From Paralithodes platypus (lineage: Eukaryota > Arthropoda > Malacostraca > Decapoda > Lithodidae), in the NCBI GenBank assembly GCA_032716605.1, contig CM064506.1, positions 15,821,779 through 15,885,778 of the forward strand: 64,000 nt of DNA, read 5' to 3'. This document shows positions 1 through 10,308 of the stretch, one piece after another; positions within the stretch are counted from its first letter, which is position 1; each line of letters starts with the position of its first letter. Below the pieces are notes generated by a model. That model saw only the letters and a list, made by a program, of their open reading frames with translations. It was not told where the DNA came from and made no database searches. Both the position numbers and the translations under genes were made by a program.

Positions 1-1259
1 ATCTCGAGTCTTATGGACTTATTTGAGCTCTCAATAGATACGGGGACTAGGTAAGGTGGTGATTACTGTTGTGGCACATGGCTATAGGAAGCCTTCATAA
101 TATGATATAACTGAGCCTTAGTAAGAGGTACTATTTTGGCTATACTGGAAGTATTTAGGGGAGAGAGAGACTGGATCTACTTTGCGAGGAGGATGGGGAC
201 AGCTGTGATAGGAGCGTCTCTCTTAGATTGTTCAATCTTCATTCTATGGTATAGCTGAGGTGCTAATTTAGTGATCAGAGTATGCAAGAAAGGTAAATGG
301 GTTTATTGTGAGTTAATAGAGGTTAGTAAAGGTGTTAGTCATGCATGGTTAGTTCATTGATAGGAAGAATTCCTGTGCTACCTGGCAATGACCCGGAAGT
401 CAAAACAGGGGTCAGGTATACCTCCGCAGGGGTGGGGGGTCTCCCTCCTCGGGTGGGTAAAAAGGGGTAGCTGCGCCCTCTCTCTGTGATGGTCGTCCGG
501 CGGCTGTGGCTAGGGGCTTGCCATATCACAAGTGTTTGTAATAACCCTCTGTTTATGAGACAGATGTGGGTGTCCTTAATACCAAAACCGAAGGTGCCTT
601 GGCTAGCTGGTTTTAATCGGTTGGTTGTTAATTGTATGGTTTGCTGGATGTGGTGGAGACTGGGTTGCTAACTCTGCCACATTTATCTGGAAGTATGGCA
701 ATAGAAGTTAGTTACTGGCGAGGCGGCTAGCCTCGCACCGACGACCATTGGGTGCAGGGTTGTGAATGGGTTGTAAGGGAATAGATGGCATGCAAGGGGT
801 TAGTAAAGTTCTAATGTTGTTCCAGCCTACTAAGGGAAGGTAGGCTGGATAGGAGTATATATATAAAGGTTGGAGAGCGTTAGCAACGGAAAAATCAAGG
901 ATCTTCAAGAGGTATGAGGGAGAGGCTAGGTCGGACAAGAGTCGAGGAGCGCGGGGTGTTTAATGAGAGGGGGGAGGTCAGGGGGCTACGTGGAAATTTG
1001 ACCCTAAGGTCTCTGGGCGTGGGGGTGGCATTAGGCTACAGTTGATATTGGAGTTTGAAAGGACAGTGAAAGTACGTTAGCCAAATGCTACCGGGGGATG
1101 CAACTATGGGGTGGTATATGAGTCTGGAAAAGATAGAATCATGTGGACTGTGGAGCTGTGGGGGAGAAGAGAAGGAGGTTAACTGTAGGTGTGTGCTTGA
1201 CTGTGGATAACGTAGGGAAAAAAAACATGGTGTATTTACTCTCGTCAATACGAGGGGTT

Positions 1260-1359
1260 NNNNNNNNNNNNNNNNNNNNNNNNNNNNNNNNNNNNNNNNN
1301 NNNNNNNNNNNNNNNNNNNNNNNNNNNNNNNNNNNNNNNNNNNNNNNNNNNNNNNNNNN
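1260..1359. other. Assembly gap of 100 N
   Basis: Exactly 100 undefined bases, which is the usual placeholder for a gap of unknown size. It lies inside the left LTR of E1, where long near-identical LTR copies would be expected to break assembly. Any reading frame drawn across it is meaningless. Confidence 0.98.
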
Positions 1360-2105
1360 GGGGGACTCGGGAATAACGCTAATAATGCGGCCGACACAAA
1401 CTCTACAAACAGCACCGCCACCAACGAAATCTCAGATTGTTTACCAACGGTACACCTAGGCTATGAAAAAATGAAAACTCATAGGGGCATAGCAATTCCT
1501 GAATGAGAAAACGAGCTAGGCTAAATTAAGCTAAAAGGTAAACTATGCCCAGACTAACAGGAAAAAAGAATATGAAAAGAGAAAGAATGAAAACATATAC
1601 GAGGAACGCCAGGCGCCCCCGTACCTTCGGTAGGCTATTTCCACACGCGTCTCCATTATACACACTTAGGAGACCATTTACGTGTGCCCTAGACCACGTA
1701 ACATCTGTCTAACAAAAAAGAAGGCCAGATAAGCCGAAACGAACCTAAACAGGGTGAATTAAAGGAGCACAACAAAAGCGACTTCATTCAATGGAGCGCG
1801 TGAAAAAATGATGACAAGAGAGGGTCGCTCATGCGCACGTTCGACAGGGATCTGCACATGACGGAACACGGGATGGGCCTTAAGCGGTAACTAAGGTAAA
1901 CCCCTTTTTTCTTCTCTTCTATGCTTTTTTCACCTTCGGTGGTAGTTTTGGTTAATGTACAACGTCTCCTAGAGCAAGATAAGGAGTAGACTCTAGACGT
2001 TTTCTTTTTAACCGCGGTTGGAATGACGACATAGCAGTCAAAATAGACAAGTCGTCATTGCAATTAGGTTAATAGCCTTGACGTTGGATTTGCCAAGACT
2101 ACTAA
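1360..2105. other. Unassigned stretch inside the left LTR of E1
   Basis: No gene is recognisable. The stretch follows the gap and does not align by eye with the matching part of the right LTR (about 8467-10047), apart from a short similarity around GAATGACGACAT at 2021 and 9501. It may be an insertion, a diverged LTR segment or a misjoin at the gap. Confidence 0.4.
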
Positions 2106-2499
2106 CAAATACATACTTAGGTGGTACATCAAGAATATCAGCGAGTAAAGTATTGTGGTTTGTATATTAGAAGACTGTGATTGAGAGACGTATAATATGT
2201 GGAATGAATTGAGAGAGAGGGAGAGAGATCAATTCGGAAAAAGGAAAAGGGGCCTGGGATCTCGTTGGGATGGTAGTTTCGCTCTCAGGATTTTCGTTCC
2301 TGTGGCTCGTTAGGGTTGGAGGTTTCGCTCTCAGGATTTTCGTACCACAGCGTTCCTGTGGCATTTTACTTCCGTCGCCTTTATATTAGGTACGACCTCA
2401 TACCTCAAGGTTGGAGTACGTAGGTTTGTTTAGGGGGGTCCAGGTCAGGTCGGTGAGGGGGTTAGGTTGGAGGGAAATGGCAGCCTGTCGGTGAGGACG

Positions 2500-3165
2500 A
2501 AGATTACTGTCATCCCGACTAGCAACAGACTGTTCAGAAAAGAGAGACAAAAACTTAAAACATTTTATCCTGGAATGTGAATAATATAATGAAATTAGGA
2601 AAAAATATTACTCAGGCCATATATCTAAGACACTGGAAACTAGTAGGAGAGTTACTATTCAAGAAAAAAAGGAACGAGGGAAGAAAATACATAGATGTTG
2701 GAAAAGGAGAGAAAAGATGATAAAAGAGCTTGACAAAAGGACAGATAATTAAGAACACAGGAAAATTAAGAAGAGGTAAAGTGTTTAACAATGTATAAAA
2801 CAAGTTTAAAAGATAGTCAGAAAAGTGTAGATTAACAAGAAAAGTAGTATGACTAAGGGAAAAAAAATATAATATATACAGTATATGGAAAACATGTAAA
2901 TTTAAGAAAGAACAGATAATTAAGAACACAGGAAAATTAAGAAGAGTTAAAGTGTTTAACAATGTATAAAACAAATTTAAAAGATAGTCAGAAAAGTGTA
3001 GGTTAACAAGAAAAGTAGGATGACTCGGGAAAAAAATATATAATATATACAGTACTGTATATGGAAAACATGTACATTTGTAGAATCATGCCCAATCGCT
3101 TAGGAATTGAAAACAAGCAAAACAAAAAAATTCAAGTACAATAATATCCTCATCATCATCGGGGG
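2500..3165 (+). mobile_element. LINE 3'-end fragment with a 171-bp tandem duplication
   Basis: Around 2549-2600 the plus strand reads NLKHFILECE, a stop, then YNEIRKKYY. This resembles the His/Cys motif (HFxLxC) near the C-terminus of many LINE proteins. A unit beginning ACAGATAATTAAG occurs at 2741 and again at 2912, so two copies run to about 3078. A short A-rich stretch and a G-run (3162-3174) follow. It interrupts the interior of E1. Exact ends and target duplication could not be fixed. Confidence 0.45.
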
Positions 3166-3299
3166 GGGGGGGGGTTATTTAGGGTCGCCGTTAGTCTTGC
3201 TGAAGGTATGGTTTATTTGGTGGTGGTGGTTGTGGCTTTGACCTTGGGGGTTCACTTTCACTTTGGAAGGGAGGGGTGGATATACTGTTAGGTCTGTCG

Positions 3300-4015
3300 T
3301 TAGGAATGTGGGTCTGGGTGAGAGCTGGCCCGGGGCCAGTTTTGGGGGGGTGGTTTAAATGGTGTTGGTCGGGGGTAGTGATAGGGGGGGTTTAAAGGTG
3401 AAACGGGCAGGTCGAGTCGGGGTTGTTGTTGCGGAAGAGGTTGGTGCTGGGGAGGGGTTGAATTGTGTAGAGAGTTGTGGTCGTGAGTGGGGTTGGGGGA
3501 AGGGTGAGTAAGGCTGGAGGTTGAGAGTTTACGATGATCGGGTGGTTTGGAGGTTTGGAGTGTGGGGATTTGATAGGGAGATGGTGGGGGGGGTCTGGGC
3601 AGGCAGGGTTGTGGTTTGAGAGGGGTTGAATTTGGACTGATTTTATTTTCGGGAGAGACGTGAATGGGATTTCGAGGAGTGGTTGAGGTTGAGAGGTTGA
3701 TAATGTTGTTTTGGGCGAGAGAGAGGGTAGTATTTTGGGAGTTAGCCAAGGTGGAAAAAGTTTTGTGGTTGGATTGGGATGGGCGTGGTATTTTGTCGAG
3801 CGGGATCTTTGGGGGTGGAATTTGGGGCGGATGGGGTAACGGTGAAAAGGGGGGTAAGATAGGGGGGAAAGAGGAGGTATGTATGGGGGTGATTTTTCGT
3901 TCTGAATGTGGTCGTGAGAGGTTAGGCTGGCAGGGTGGGAATTGGTGGAGGTTGAAAGTTTAGCTGGGCTAATGATGGTGGGAGGCCGACTGGTGAGCAG
4001 GTGTTCGGTACGCAT
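3300..4015 (-). pseudogene. Broken Pro/Ser-rich 3' part of the E1 coding region
   Basis: Two overlapping minus-strand frames (3392-4015 and 3300-3749) are rich in Pro, Ser, Thr and His. They continue the Pro-rich sequence of the 559-codon ORF in a shifted frame. The segment SRPPTIISPA near the start matches the sequence just before the RT linker in E2 (SQSPTIISPA, about 43015-43045). This is where E1 should enter the RT linker, but no RT follows. The plus-strand ORF at 3664-3963 is a shadow. Confidence 0.45.
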
Positions 4016-5601
4016 GAGGGGGGGAAAATCACTTTGGTGGGGGTCACGCGTGAGGGGGGATTAACGGCGCGTGTGGGAGGATCAGAGTGGTGAGGTGTGA
4101 GTGATCTAGGAAATGGAATTTGTTGGTGGGACTGGGGAGGATTGGTGGGGGAAGAGTTAGGCATAGGACATGGGTTATTGGGAGAGGACTGATGTACTGA
4201 TTCGTGGTTGTTAAAAGTACGAATTTGGGGAATTTTCTTGGTGGCAGTCACGGTCTGTTTAGATGTTATCTGGGATTGGTGAGTTTGTCTGTCATGAGAG
4301 GGCGAGTCAAGTGTGGGGTTTTGAAGTTTTCTAGGGGTGTGAATTGTGTGGGGGTGGAAGGGAGCTACTGATGGAAAACTGTCACAAGGGAAATTTTTTT
4401 GGTGGGGGAATAGCTGAGCATTTGTGGGGGCATGGGGAAAACATTGTTGGGTACATAGGTTGGCATTTTCCCTGGAAACATGGGTACATAAATATTTGTT
4501 AGAATGGTTGTTACATACATCCGAGTCTGTCCTGGAAACATGGGAGGATTTATCCTGGACAGATGGGGGTCTGGGTGATTGACAGGTAAATTGTGGGGAT
4601 GGGGTGAGTAGGTCAGTTTGGAGAGATTGTTGCGGAAGAGATTTGTCTCGGACAACAATGGAATTTGGTGGGATGGATGAAGGAGACATTGATGGAGATT
4701 TTGGTTCTGGTGCTGGATTATGGGGCAGAGGTAGGTTGGTGAGCGGGGGTGTTACTGGAGGTGGATTCAAGAGCGGTTCGGGTAATGTTGGAGAGGGTGA
4801 CAAGGGAGGGGGGGAATAGGAGGTAGGCGGAGCTGTAGCATTCTTGGTTGATGCGGGTGTTGGAAGGAGTTCACCGAGGTTGGGCATGTGGGGAGATGAT
4901 GGTGGGGGGGGGGGGGGTGAGATTGACAGTTTTGAGGGGGGGACAGGTAATGAATATGAGGAAGTGAGAGGCGTGACAGGTTGTTGAGGGATTGACGGGG
5001 GTGAAGGTTGGTCTTGGGTGACAGGGGCATGTGAGAGAGTGGAGGGGGGGCTCATTTTCTGACCAGCATTTTTCAGGGGTGACATTGAAAGAGAATCGGT
5101 TACGGTGGGGGTGACCATTTCTGCGTGCTGTGGTTTGTTGGCAGGCATAGAAAAAGGATGGGGTTTATGGGGTAACACAATTGATGGAAGATTATCGTTG
5201 GTGGATGGCTGGGCAGGGGAAAATTTAGGGATGGTCAGAGAGGATAGAGGCAAGGAAGAGTGCACTGGGTTTGGACTTTCACCGGAAGTCATTTTGGAAG
5301 GGTGCACAGAGTTTTCTTTAGGGGGATGGAGGGACTTATCGATGATAGTGTTCGGTGGAGGAATACGTTTACTTTCTTGGATAGGGGCTGAAGGGTTGGA
5401 TAGGGGATTCATCGAACTGAGTTGGCATTTTTCTCTGATGGAGAGCATATGTTCTTCGAATGAGCCGTACGGGTCGAGATGGGCGGTGATGTGGGGTGGG
5501 AGGATGTCTAATAATGCGGTGAATAAGAGGTAATTTTGTTGCTCGTCATCTTCAGAGCTATACGTGGTCCTCACGTATCTGTAGAGTTGAATGAGGGTCA
5601 C
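3922..5601 (-). CDS. E1 Gag capsid part fused to a Pro-rich region (559 codons)
   Basis: This long open frame on the minus strand continues Gag after a frameshift near 5640. Residues 1 to about 85 look like a capsid C-terminal half (LLFTALLDILPPHITAHLD and onwards), comparable to the E2 Gag segment around ILVNLVSILPSAVKDHF. The rest is Pro/Ser/His/Thr-rich. It carries one copy of a module of about 140 residues (FPHAP...DSFPSVAPFHPHTIHTP...PPTRAVNPP) that occurs twice in tandem in E2 (42971-44327). E2 has a protease between Gag and this module and E1 does not, so the two are joined directly here. The listed first codon is GTG; translation more likely begins at the Gag start upstream. No enzymatic role is apparent. 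The Pro-rich part could be a spacer or a host-interaction region, which is inference. Confidence 0.55.
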   Translation of the reverse strand: MTLIQLYRYVRTTYSSEDDEQQNYLLFTALLDILPPHITAHLDPYGSFEEHMLSIREKCQLSSMNPLSNPSAPIQESKRIPPPNTIIDKSLHPPKENSVHPSKMTSGESPNPVHSSLPLSSLTIPKFSPAQPSTNDNLPSIVLPHKPHPFSMPANKPQHAEMVTPTVTDSLSMSPLKNAGQKMSPPSTLSHAPVTQDQPSPPSIPQQPVTPLTSSYSLPVPPSKLSISPPPPPPSSPHMPNLGELLPTPASTKNATAPPTSYSPPPLSPSPTLPEPLLNPPPVTPPLTNLPLPHNPAPEPKSPSMSPSSIPPNSIVVRDKSLPQQSLQTDLLTPSPQFTCQSPRPPSVQDKSSHVSRTDSDVCNNHSNKYLCTHVSRENANLCTQQCFPHAPTNAQLFPHQKNFPCDSFPSVAPFHPHTIHTPRKLQNPTLDSPSHDRQTHQSQITSKQTVTATKKIPQIRTFNNHESVHQSSPNNPCPMPNSSPTNPPQSHQQIPFPRSLTPHHSDPPTRAVNPPSRVTPTKVIFPPSCVPNTCSPVGLPPSLAQLNFQPPPIPTLPA

Positions 5602-5603
5602 AT

Positions 5604-5936
5604 TTATATCCCCTTCATACTTGATCTCGTCAACTTTTTTATTATTTCGGGGGCGACGAGGGAACCCAAAAGTGGCCCTAAGGTCCGGATCACGAGGGAT
5701 CGAAACTGGTTCCAGGTAAACTCTGGCGTTACCTGTTTAACAATTTGGGAAACGGCTTTTCCCAACTGCATAATGTGCAATAATGCAACAGCGATTTTGT
5801 CGCGGTCATTTTGAAGTGCCACATCTAACACTGGCTTTACTATGTCTAAGTAAGTGGCGATATCATATGTGTTTACATCATACTTGGGAATGTGTGTGAG
5901 TGTCATAGCGAGCTGCCATTTTTGCGATGTTCCCAT
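5604..5936 (-). pseudogene. E1 Gag N-terminal part, frameshifted
   Basis: The start is taken as the ATG at 5936-5934, about 60 nt inside the primer binding site. The protein shares DIVKPVLD, then KIAV and LGKAVS, with the Gag of E2 (44708-45661), which identifies it as the same Gag family though clearly diverged. The frame stops at 5604. The sequence continues in another frame as DEIKYEGDINVTLIQLYR and onwards, so an indel in the A/T run at 5635-5641 separates it from the 3922-5601 ORF. This may be decay or a homopolymer sequencing error. Confidence 0.6.
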
Positions 5937-5993
5937 GTTTCTACTGTTCCAAACTTGCAGTGTAATGCAACCTTTTATCCGAATCAAGAACCA

Positions 5994-6005
5994 CCGCTGC
6001 CACCA
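5994..6005 (-). promoter_or_regulatory. Probable primer binding site of E1
   Basis: The minus strand reads TGGTGGCAGCGG one base inside the LTR end. It begins with TGG, as sites complementary to a tRNA CCA end do, and it matches the E2 site (45730-45741) except for one base. The tRNA could not be assigned. Confidence 0.5.
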
Positions 6006-7874
6006 ATGTTATGCCCTGTTTTTCTACAGGTTTAACTTGGGTAATGTGAGTTCTAACTGACTGGGTATATAAGGCTGCATGCACAATACAAGGTATGAGG
6101 AATAGAGAACACAAAAGAAACACACGGTAACAAGACACACGATCACGTTTATTAATATACCACTGCTGAGTACTCGTGCAAGACAATATGATAGAAATGA
6201 ACAACACTGGCATAAGTGGATCTGGATGGAGCCTAGTCTCCCACTTCCAACGTTTAGGTATTAATCTTCTGATCACTGGCTTATTTAACAGGTTTATATA
6301 CTGGAGACCATCAATGTTACTTATAGATTCATATTCACTGTTAGATTTATTACTGGTAGCTCTGGTGCACAAGTAATAGTTCACAGACTAGATTAGACAC
6401 GCGTATTTTAGAGCACGGGAATTCTAGTAACCTCAGGGGGTACTGATCTAAGTTTTATATTCTTATGGCAGAAATACGTAGAACACAAATCAGTGGGCGA
6501 ACGTTAGATATCACTAGGGTTTTACTCCTATGTAATAATATCGGGATAAAGGTAATTACGAGAGTTAATGTCGCCTGTTAATTAATAAACACTGATATGC
6601 TTAGCACTTCCCAACTGGAATGGTTATATATGAATTACACTGGGCAAAGATATAGCCACTTCGTAGAAATATTAATAAGTGAATCTCTAAATAGCACTGT
6701 AACAATGTAGTACTGATAGAGTGAATCTTGGGTAGTATCTGATTGGCCTGGTCCTGGTTATCTTGCGTCCATTATGTTGGGGGCTAGCGACTGGTTTTGC
6801 GGCCGTCCAGGGTGCCCATATGTAGGAAGTTCTCAAATACGTGGACAGGTCCTTCTATCCAAATCTGCCAGCTCTGGAACTCACTTCTCAGCAACTAACA
6901 AGGATAGAGCTCAAGGCTAACTCTGGTGACCAACCTGGGTTGGTGTCTATCTTTCAACTGATTTTACTGGGGGCGGGAGCTGGGTTTATAGGCTCGGTTT
7001 TGGGCCCTGTAGGCCATAGGGATCTCGAGTCTTATGGACTTATTTGAGTTCTCAATAGATACGGGGACGAGGTAGGGTGGTGATTACTGTTGTGGCACAT
7101 GGCTATAGGAAGCCTTCATAATATGATATAACTGAGCCTTAGTAAGAGGTACTATTTTGGCTATACTGGAAGTATTTAGGGGAGAGAGACTGGATCTACT
7201 TTGCGAGGAGGATGGGGACAGCTGTGATAGGAGCGTCTCTCTTAGATTGTTCAATCTTCATTCTATGGTATAGCTGAGGTGCTAATTTAGTGATCAGAGT
7301 ATGCAAGAAAGGTAAATGGTTTATTGTGAGTTAATAGAGGTTAGTAAAGGTGTTAGTCATGCATGGTTAGTTCATGGATAGGAAGAATTCCTGTGCTACC
7401 TGGCAATGACCCGGCAGTCAAAACAAGGGTCAGGTATACCTCTGCAGGGGTGGGGGTCTCCCTCCTCGGGTGGGTAAAAATGGGTAGCTGGGCGCCCTCT
7501 CTCTGGGAGGGTCGTCCGGCGGCTGTGGCTAGGGGCTTGCCATATCACAAGTGTTTGTAATAACCCTCTGTTTATGAGACATATGTGGGTGTCCTTAATA
7601 CCAAAACCGAAGGTGCCTCGGCTAGCTGGCTTTACTCGGTTGGTTGTTAATTGTATGGTTTGCTGGATGTGGTGGAGACTGGGTTGCTAACTCTGCCACA
7701 TTTATCTGGAAGTATGGCAATAGAAGTTAGTTACTGGCGAGGCGGCTAGCCTCGCACCGACGACCATTGGGTGCAGGGTTGTGAATGGGTTGTAAGGGAA
7801 TAGATGGCATGCAAGGGGTTAGTAAAGTTCTAATGTTGTTCCGGCCTACTAAGGGAAGGTAGGCTGGATAGGAG

Positions 7875-7889
7875 TATATATATAAAAGG
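7875..7889 (-). promoter_or_regulatory. TATA-like box in the E1 5' LTR
   Basis: The minus strand reads CCTTTTATATATA. The same context recurs in the other LTRs (about 858-872 and 49106-49120; in 31926-31945 it is expanded into a TA run). Transcription toward Gag would run leftward from about 7845. This is a motif-only prediction. Confidence 0.3.
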
Positions 7890-8722
7890 TTGGAGAGCGT
7901 TAGCAACGGAAAAATCAAGGATCTTCAAGAGGTATGAGGGAGAGGTTAGGTCGGACAAGAGTCGAGGAGCGCGGGGTGTTAATGAGATGGGGGGGAGTTC
8001 AGGGGGGCTACGTGGAAATTTGACCCTAAGGTCTCTGGGCGTGGGGGTGGCATTAGGCTACAGTTGATATTGGAGTTTGAAAGGACAGTGAAAGTACGTT
8101 AGCCAAATGCTACCGGGGGATGCAACTATGGGGTGTTATACGAGTCTGGAAAAGATAGAATCATGTGAACTGTGGGGCTGTGGGGGGAGAAGGAGGTTAA
8201 CTGTAGGTGTGTGCTTGACTGTGGATAAAGTAGGGAAAAACATGGTGTATTATACCTCGTCAATACGAGGGGTTATGGACACATTATTTGACACGATTTC
8301 TTGTACGTCTAGGTGTCCCTGGGAACTGCGTTTTCTACGAAATATAGACCAAAGAAAAGCGTCAGTTCGTAGGGGTACTTGGTTATTGTTTCGAGGTACT
8401 ATGATAGACAATGGGAAAGAAAGGTTATCTATGCAATCTCTGGTTGGGGTAAGCATTAAGTTATAGCATGGTGGCTAACATCTTTAGTCATGGCTGTCTG
8501 GCGGGTTGGCATTGGCTCAACCGAGGGACAGGGCATGGGTGTTTTAATATGAATGGGTATTCTTGTTCATCATCATGTAGGGAGAGTCTGGTGGGTAAGA
8601 GGTGTAGGACACAAAGCAAAATGGAGTAGTGTGGACTGTGGGTACGAAGGAGGTGATTGGAAGACGTATAACAATTGTGGAAAAGTAAATGGAAAAGATG
8701 AACACAATGGCGGATAAAGATT

Positions 8723-9117
8723 ACTAACCTAAGGATTGAATACATAGATTTATGGGGGCAATTGGTCTTCAGAAACTTAGTCTGGCAAGACAAGGTATTT
8801 TAGGGTATGTTGATATTAATAACTAACCTAAGGATTGAATACATAGATTTATGGGGGCGATTGGTCTTCAGAAACTTAGTCTGGCAAGACAAGGTATTTT
8901 AGGGTATGTTGATATTAATAACTAACCTAAGGATTGAATACATAGATTTATGGGGGCGATTGGTCTTCAGAAACTTAGTCTGGCAAGACAAGGTATTTTA
9001 GGGTATGTTGATATTAATAACTAACCTAAGGATTGAATACATAGATTTATGAGGGCGATTGTCTTCAGAAACTTAGTCTGGCAAGACAAGGTATTTTAGG
9101 GTATGTTGATATTAATA
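8723..9117. repeat. Four tandem copies of a 98-99-bp LTR repeat
   Basis: Copies start at 8723, 8822, 8921 and 9020 with ACTAACCTAAGGATTG and are nearly identical; the last lacks one base. Equivalent three-copy arrays sit at 37842-38140 and 50090-50388 in the E2 LTRs, so the array is an LTR feature with variable copy number. Confidence 0.95.
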
Positions 9118-10308
9118 TCCTAACTTAACAGGGCATGGGTGTATTAACTTAAGGTGTATTTATGTTCATCATCAGGTAGGTAGAGGTGTAGGACATGAGG
9201 AGTAGTGTATACGCGAGGTGGGGGAAAGGGTTCTGAATTGTAAAGGGGTTGGTTTGAGGCTAGGCGCCGCGCCGCTCGTGACCTAGGATAGTGACCCTTA
9301 ATGCGCTGGACATAGGGGTGGCATCTCCCTACGATCGAACAGGTAGAGTGGTGTGTGCAGCGGGGCGTGAAGGATAAGTGGACAGGATGACCCAAACAGG
9401 GTACCCTGAGCAGAGGGTCATGAAGCAATATAGAGTAGTGTGGATTGTGTATACGAAGGAGGTGATAAAAGATAATTAACCTAAGGATTGAATGCATGCA
9501 TGAATGACGACATTATAGCCGTCGTCCTAATAAGAGGATGAAACCTGGTTGGTCTGCACGTGGCACAATACGACACAAGGACAGTGCCGCTATGTCGTAT
9601 CAATACTGGTGGCATACTCCGGTTAATTTTATATATACACTTAGTTACTAGAAGAACAAGGCAAGGGGGCGACTGAGCACGGGGGTACATATATCTATAC
9701 TCGTCATGGAAAGGGAGATATGAGGTAGCTTTCCTGCATCTCTCCTGATAATCGTCTGCAGATTGGTCATAGTGAGTTTATCCGAATTAACAGGCCTAAA
9801 TGAATACAATAACTGGCATAGGGTTATCGGGTGTATAGAGTCGTGGTTAAAGGTTGGGAATCTATAGTTAGTGGATAAAACCACGGGAGGTTAGAGACTT
9901 AGAATTGGGGGCTATGATTGTTATATAACTAAATACAGGGCTGACGTAATCACGATCTGATTTGGTGTGAAATGGAAGTTAAGGTGTCTTAGATCGCCTC
10001 GAACCTACACAATGAAAGTATTATAGTCTGTATGGTGGTTACCTAATTAAATACATACTTAGGTGGTACATCAAGAATATCAGCGAGTAAAGTATTGTGG
10101 TTTGTATATTAGAAGACTGATTGAGAGACGTATAATATGTGGAATGAATTGAGAGAGAGGGAGAGAGATCAATTCGGAAAAAGGAAAAGGGGCCTGGGAT
10201 CTCGTTGGGATGGTAGTTTCGCTCTCAGGATTTTCGTTCCTGTGGCTCGTTAGGGTTGGAGGTTTCGCTCTCAGGATTTTCGTACCACAGCGTTCCTGTG
10301 GCATTTTA

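Larger units (their letters stand above)
1..2368 (-). mobile_element. Left (3') LTR of Gypsy-like element E1, cut by the window edge
   Basis: Positions 1-1259 match 7021-8270, 31106-32330 and 48259-49500 almost base for base, and 2107-2368 matches 10048-10308. The element reads on the minus strand, so this is its 3' LTR. The outer part lies beyond the window start. The LTR ends at GGCATTTTA (2360-2368), after which the internal region begins; a canonical TG...CA reading would end it at 2363 instead. The stretch 1360-2105, next to an assembly gap, does not clearly match the other LTR copies. Confidence 0.75.
2369..6006 (-). mobile_element. Internal region of E1, a pol-less Gypsy-like derivative
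   Basis: The region lies between two matching LTRs. In element orientation it runs: primer binding site, Gag N-terminus, a Gag/Pro-rich ORF, more Pro-rich sequence in broken frames, an inserted LINE tail, then the 3' LTR. No protease, RT, RNase H or integrase motif is visible in the 3.6 kb. It therefore looks like a non-autonomous derivative that would need enzymes from a relative such as E2 (38551-45742). Confidence 0.7.
6007..10308 (-). mobile_element. Right (5') LTR of E1, about 4.3 kb
   Basis: It starts TGTTATGCCC at 6007 and ends GGCATTTTA at 10308 (plus-strand view). The start is shared with 30007 and 45743, and the end with 2368, 38550 and 50798. It holds four 98-99-bp tandem repeats (8723-9117) and about 0.9 kb (9118-10047) only loosely matched in the other family. 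An LTR over 3.5 kb is unusual for an animal Gypsy-type element. No long ORF is conserved between copies. Confidence 0.75.

Noticed and set aside
1143..1376. ORF crossing the N gap
   Set aside because: It depends on undefined bases and overlaps LTR sequence.
8723..9117. Regular repeats reminiscent of a CRISPR array
   Set aside because: The 98-99-bp units abut one another without unique spacers, recur in retroelement LTRs, and the DNA is clearly eukaryotic.
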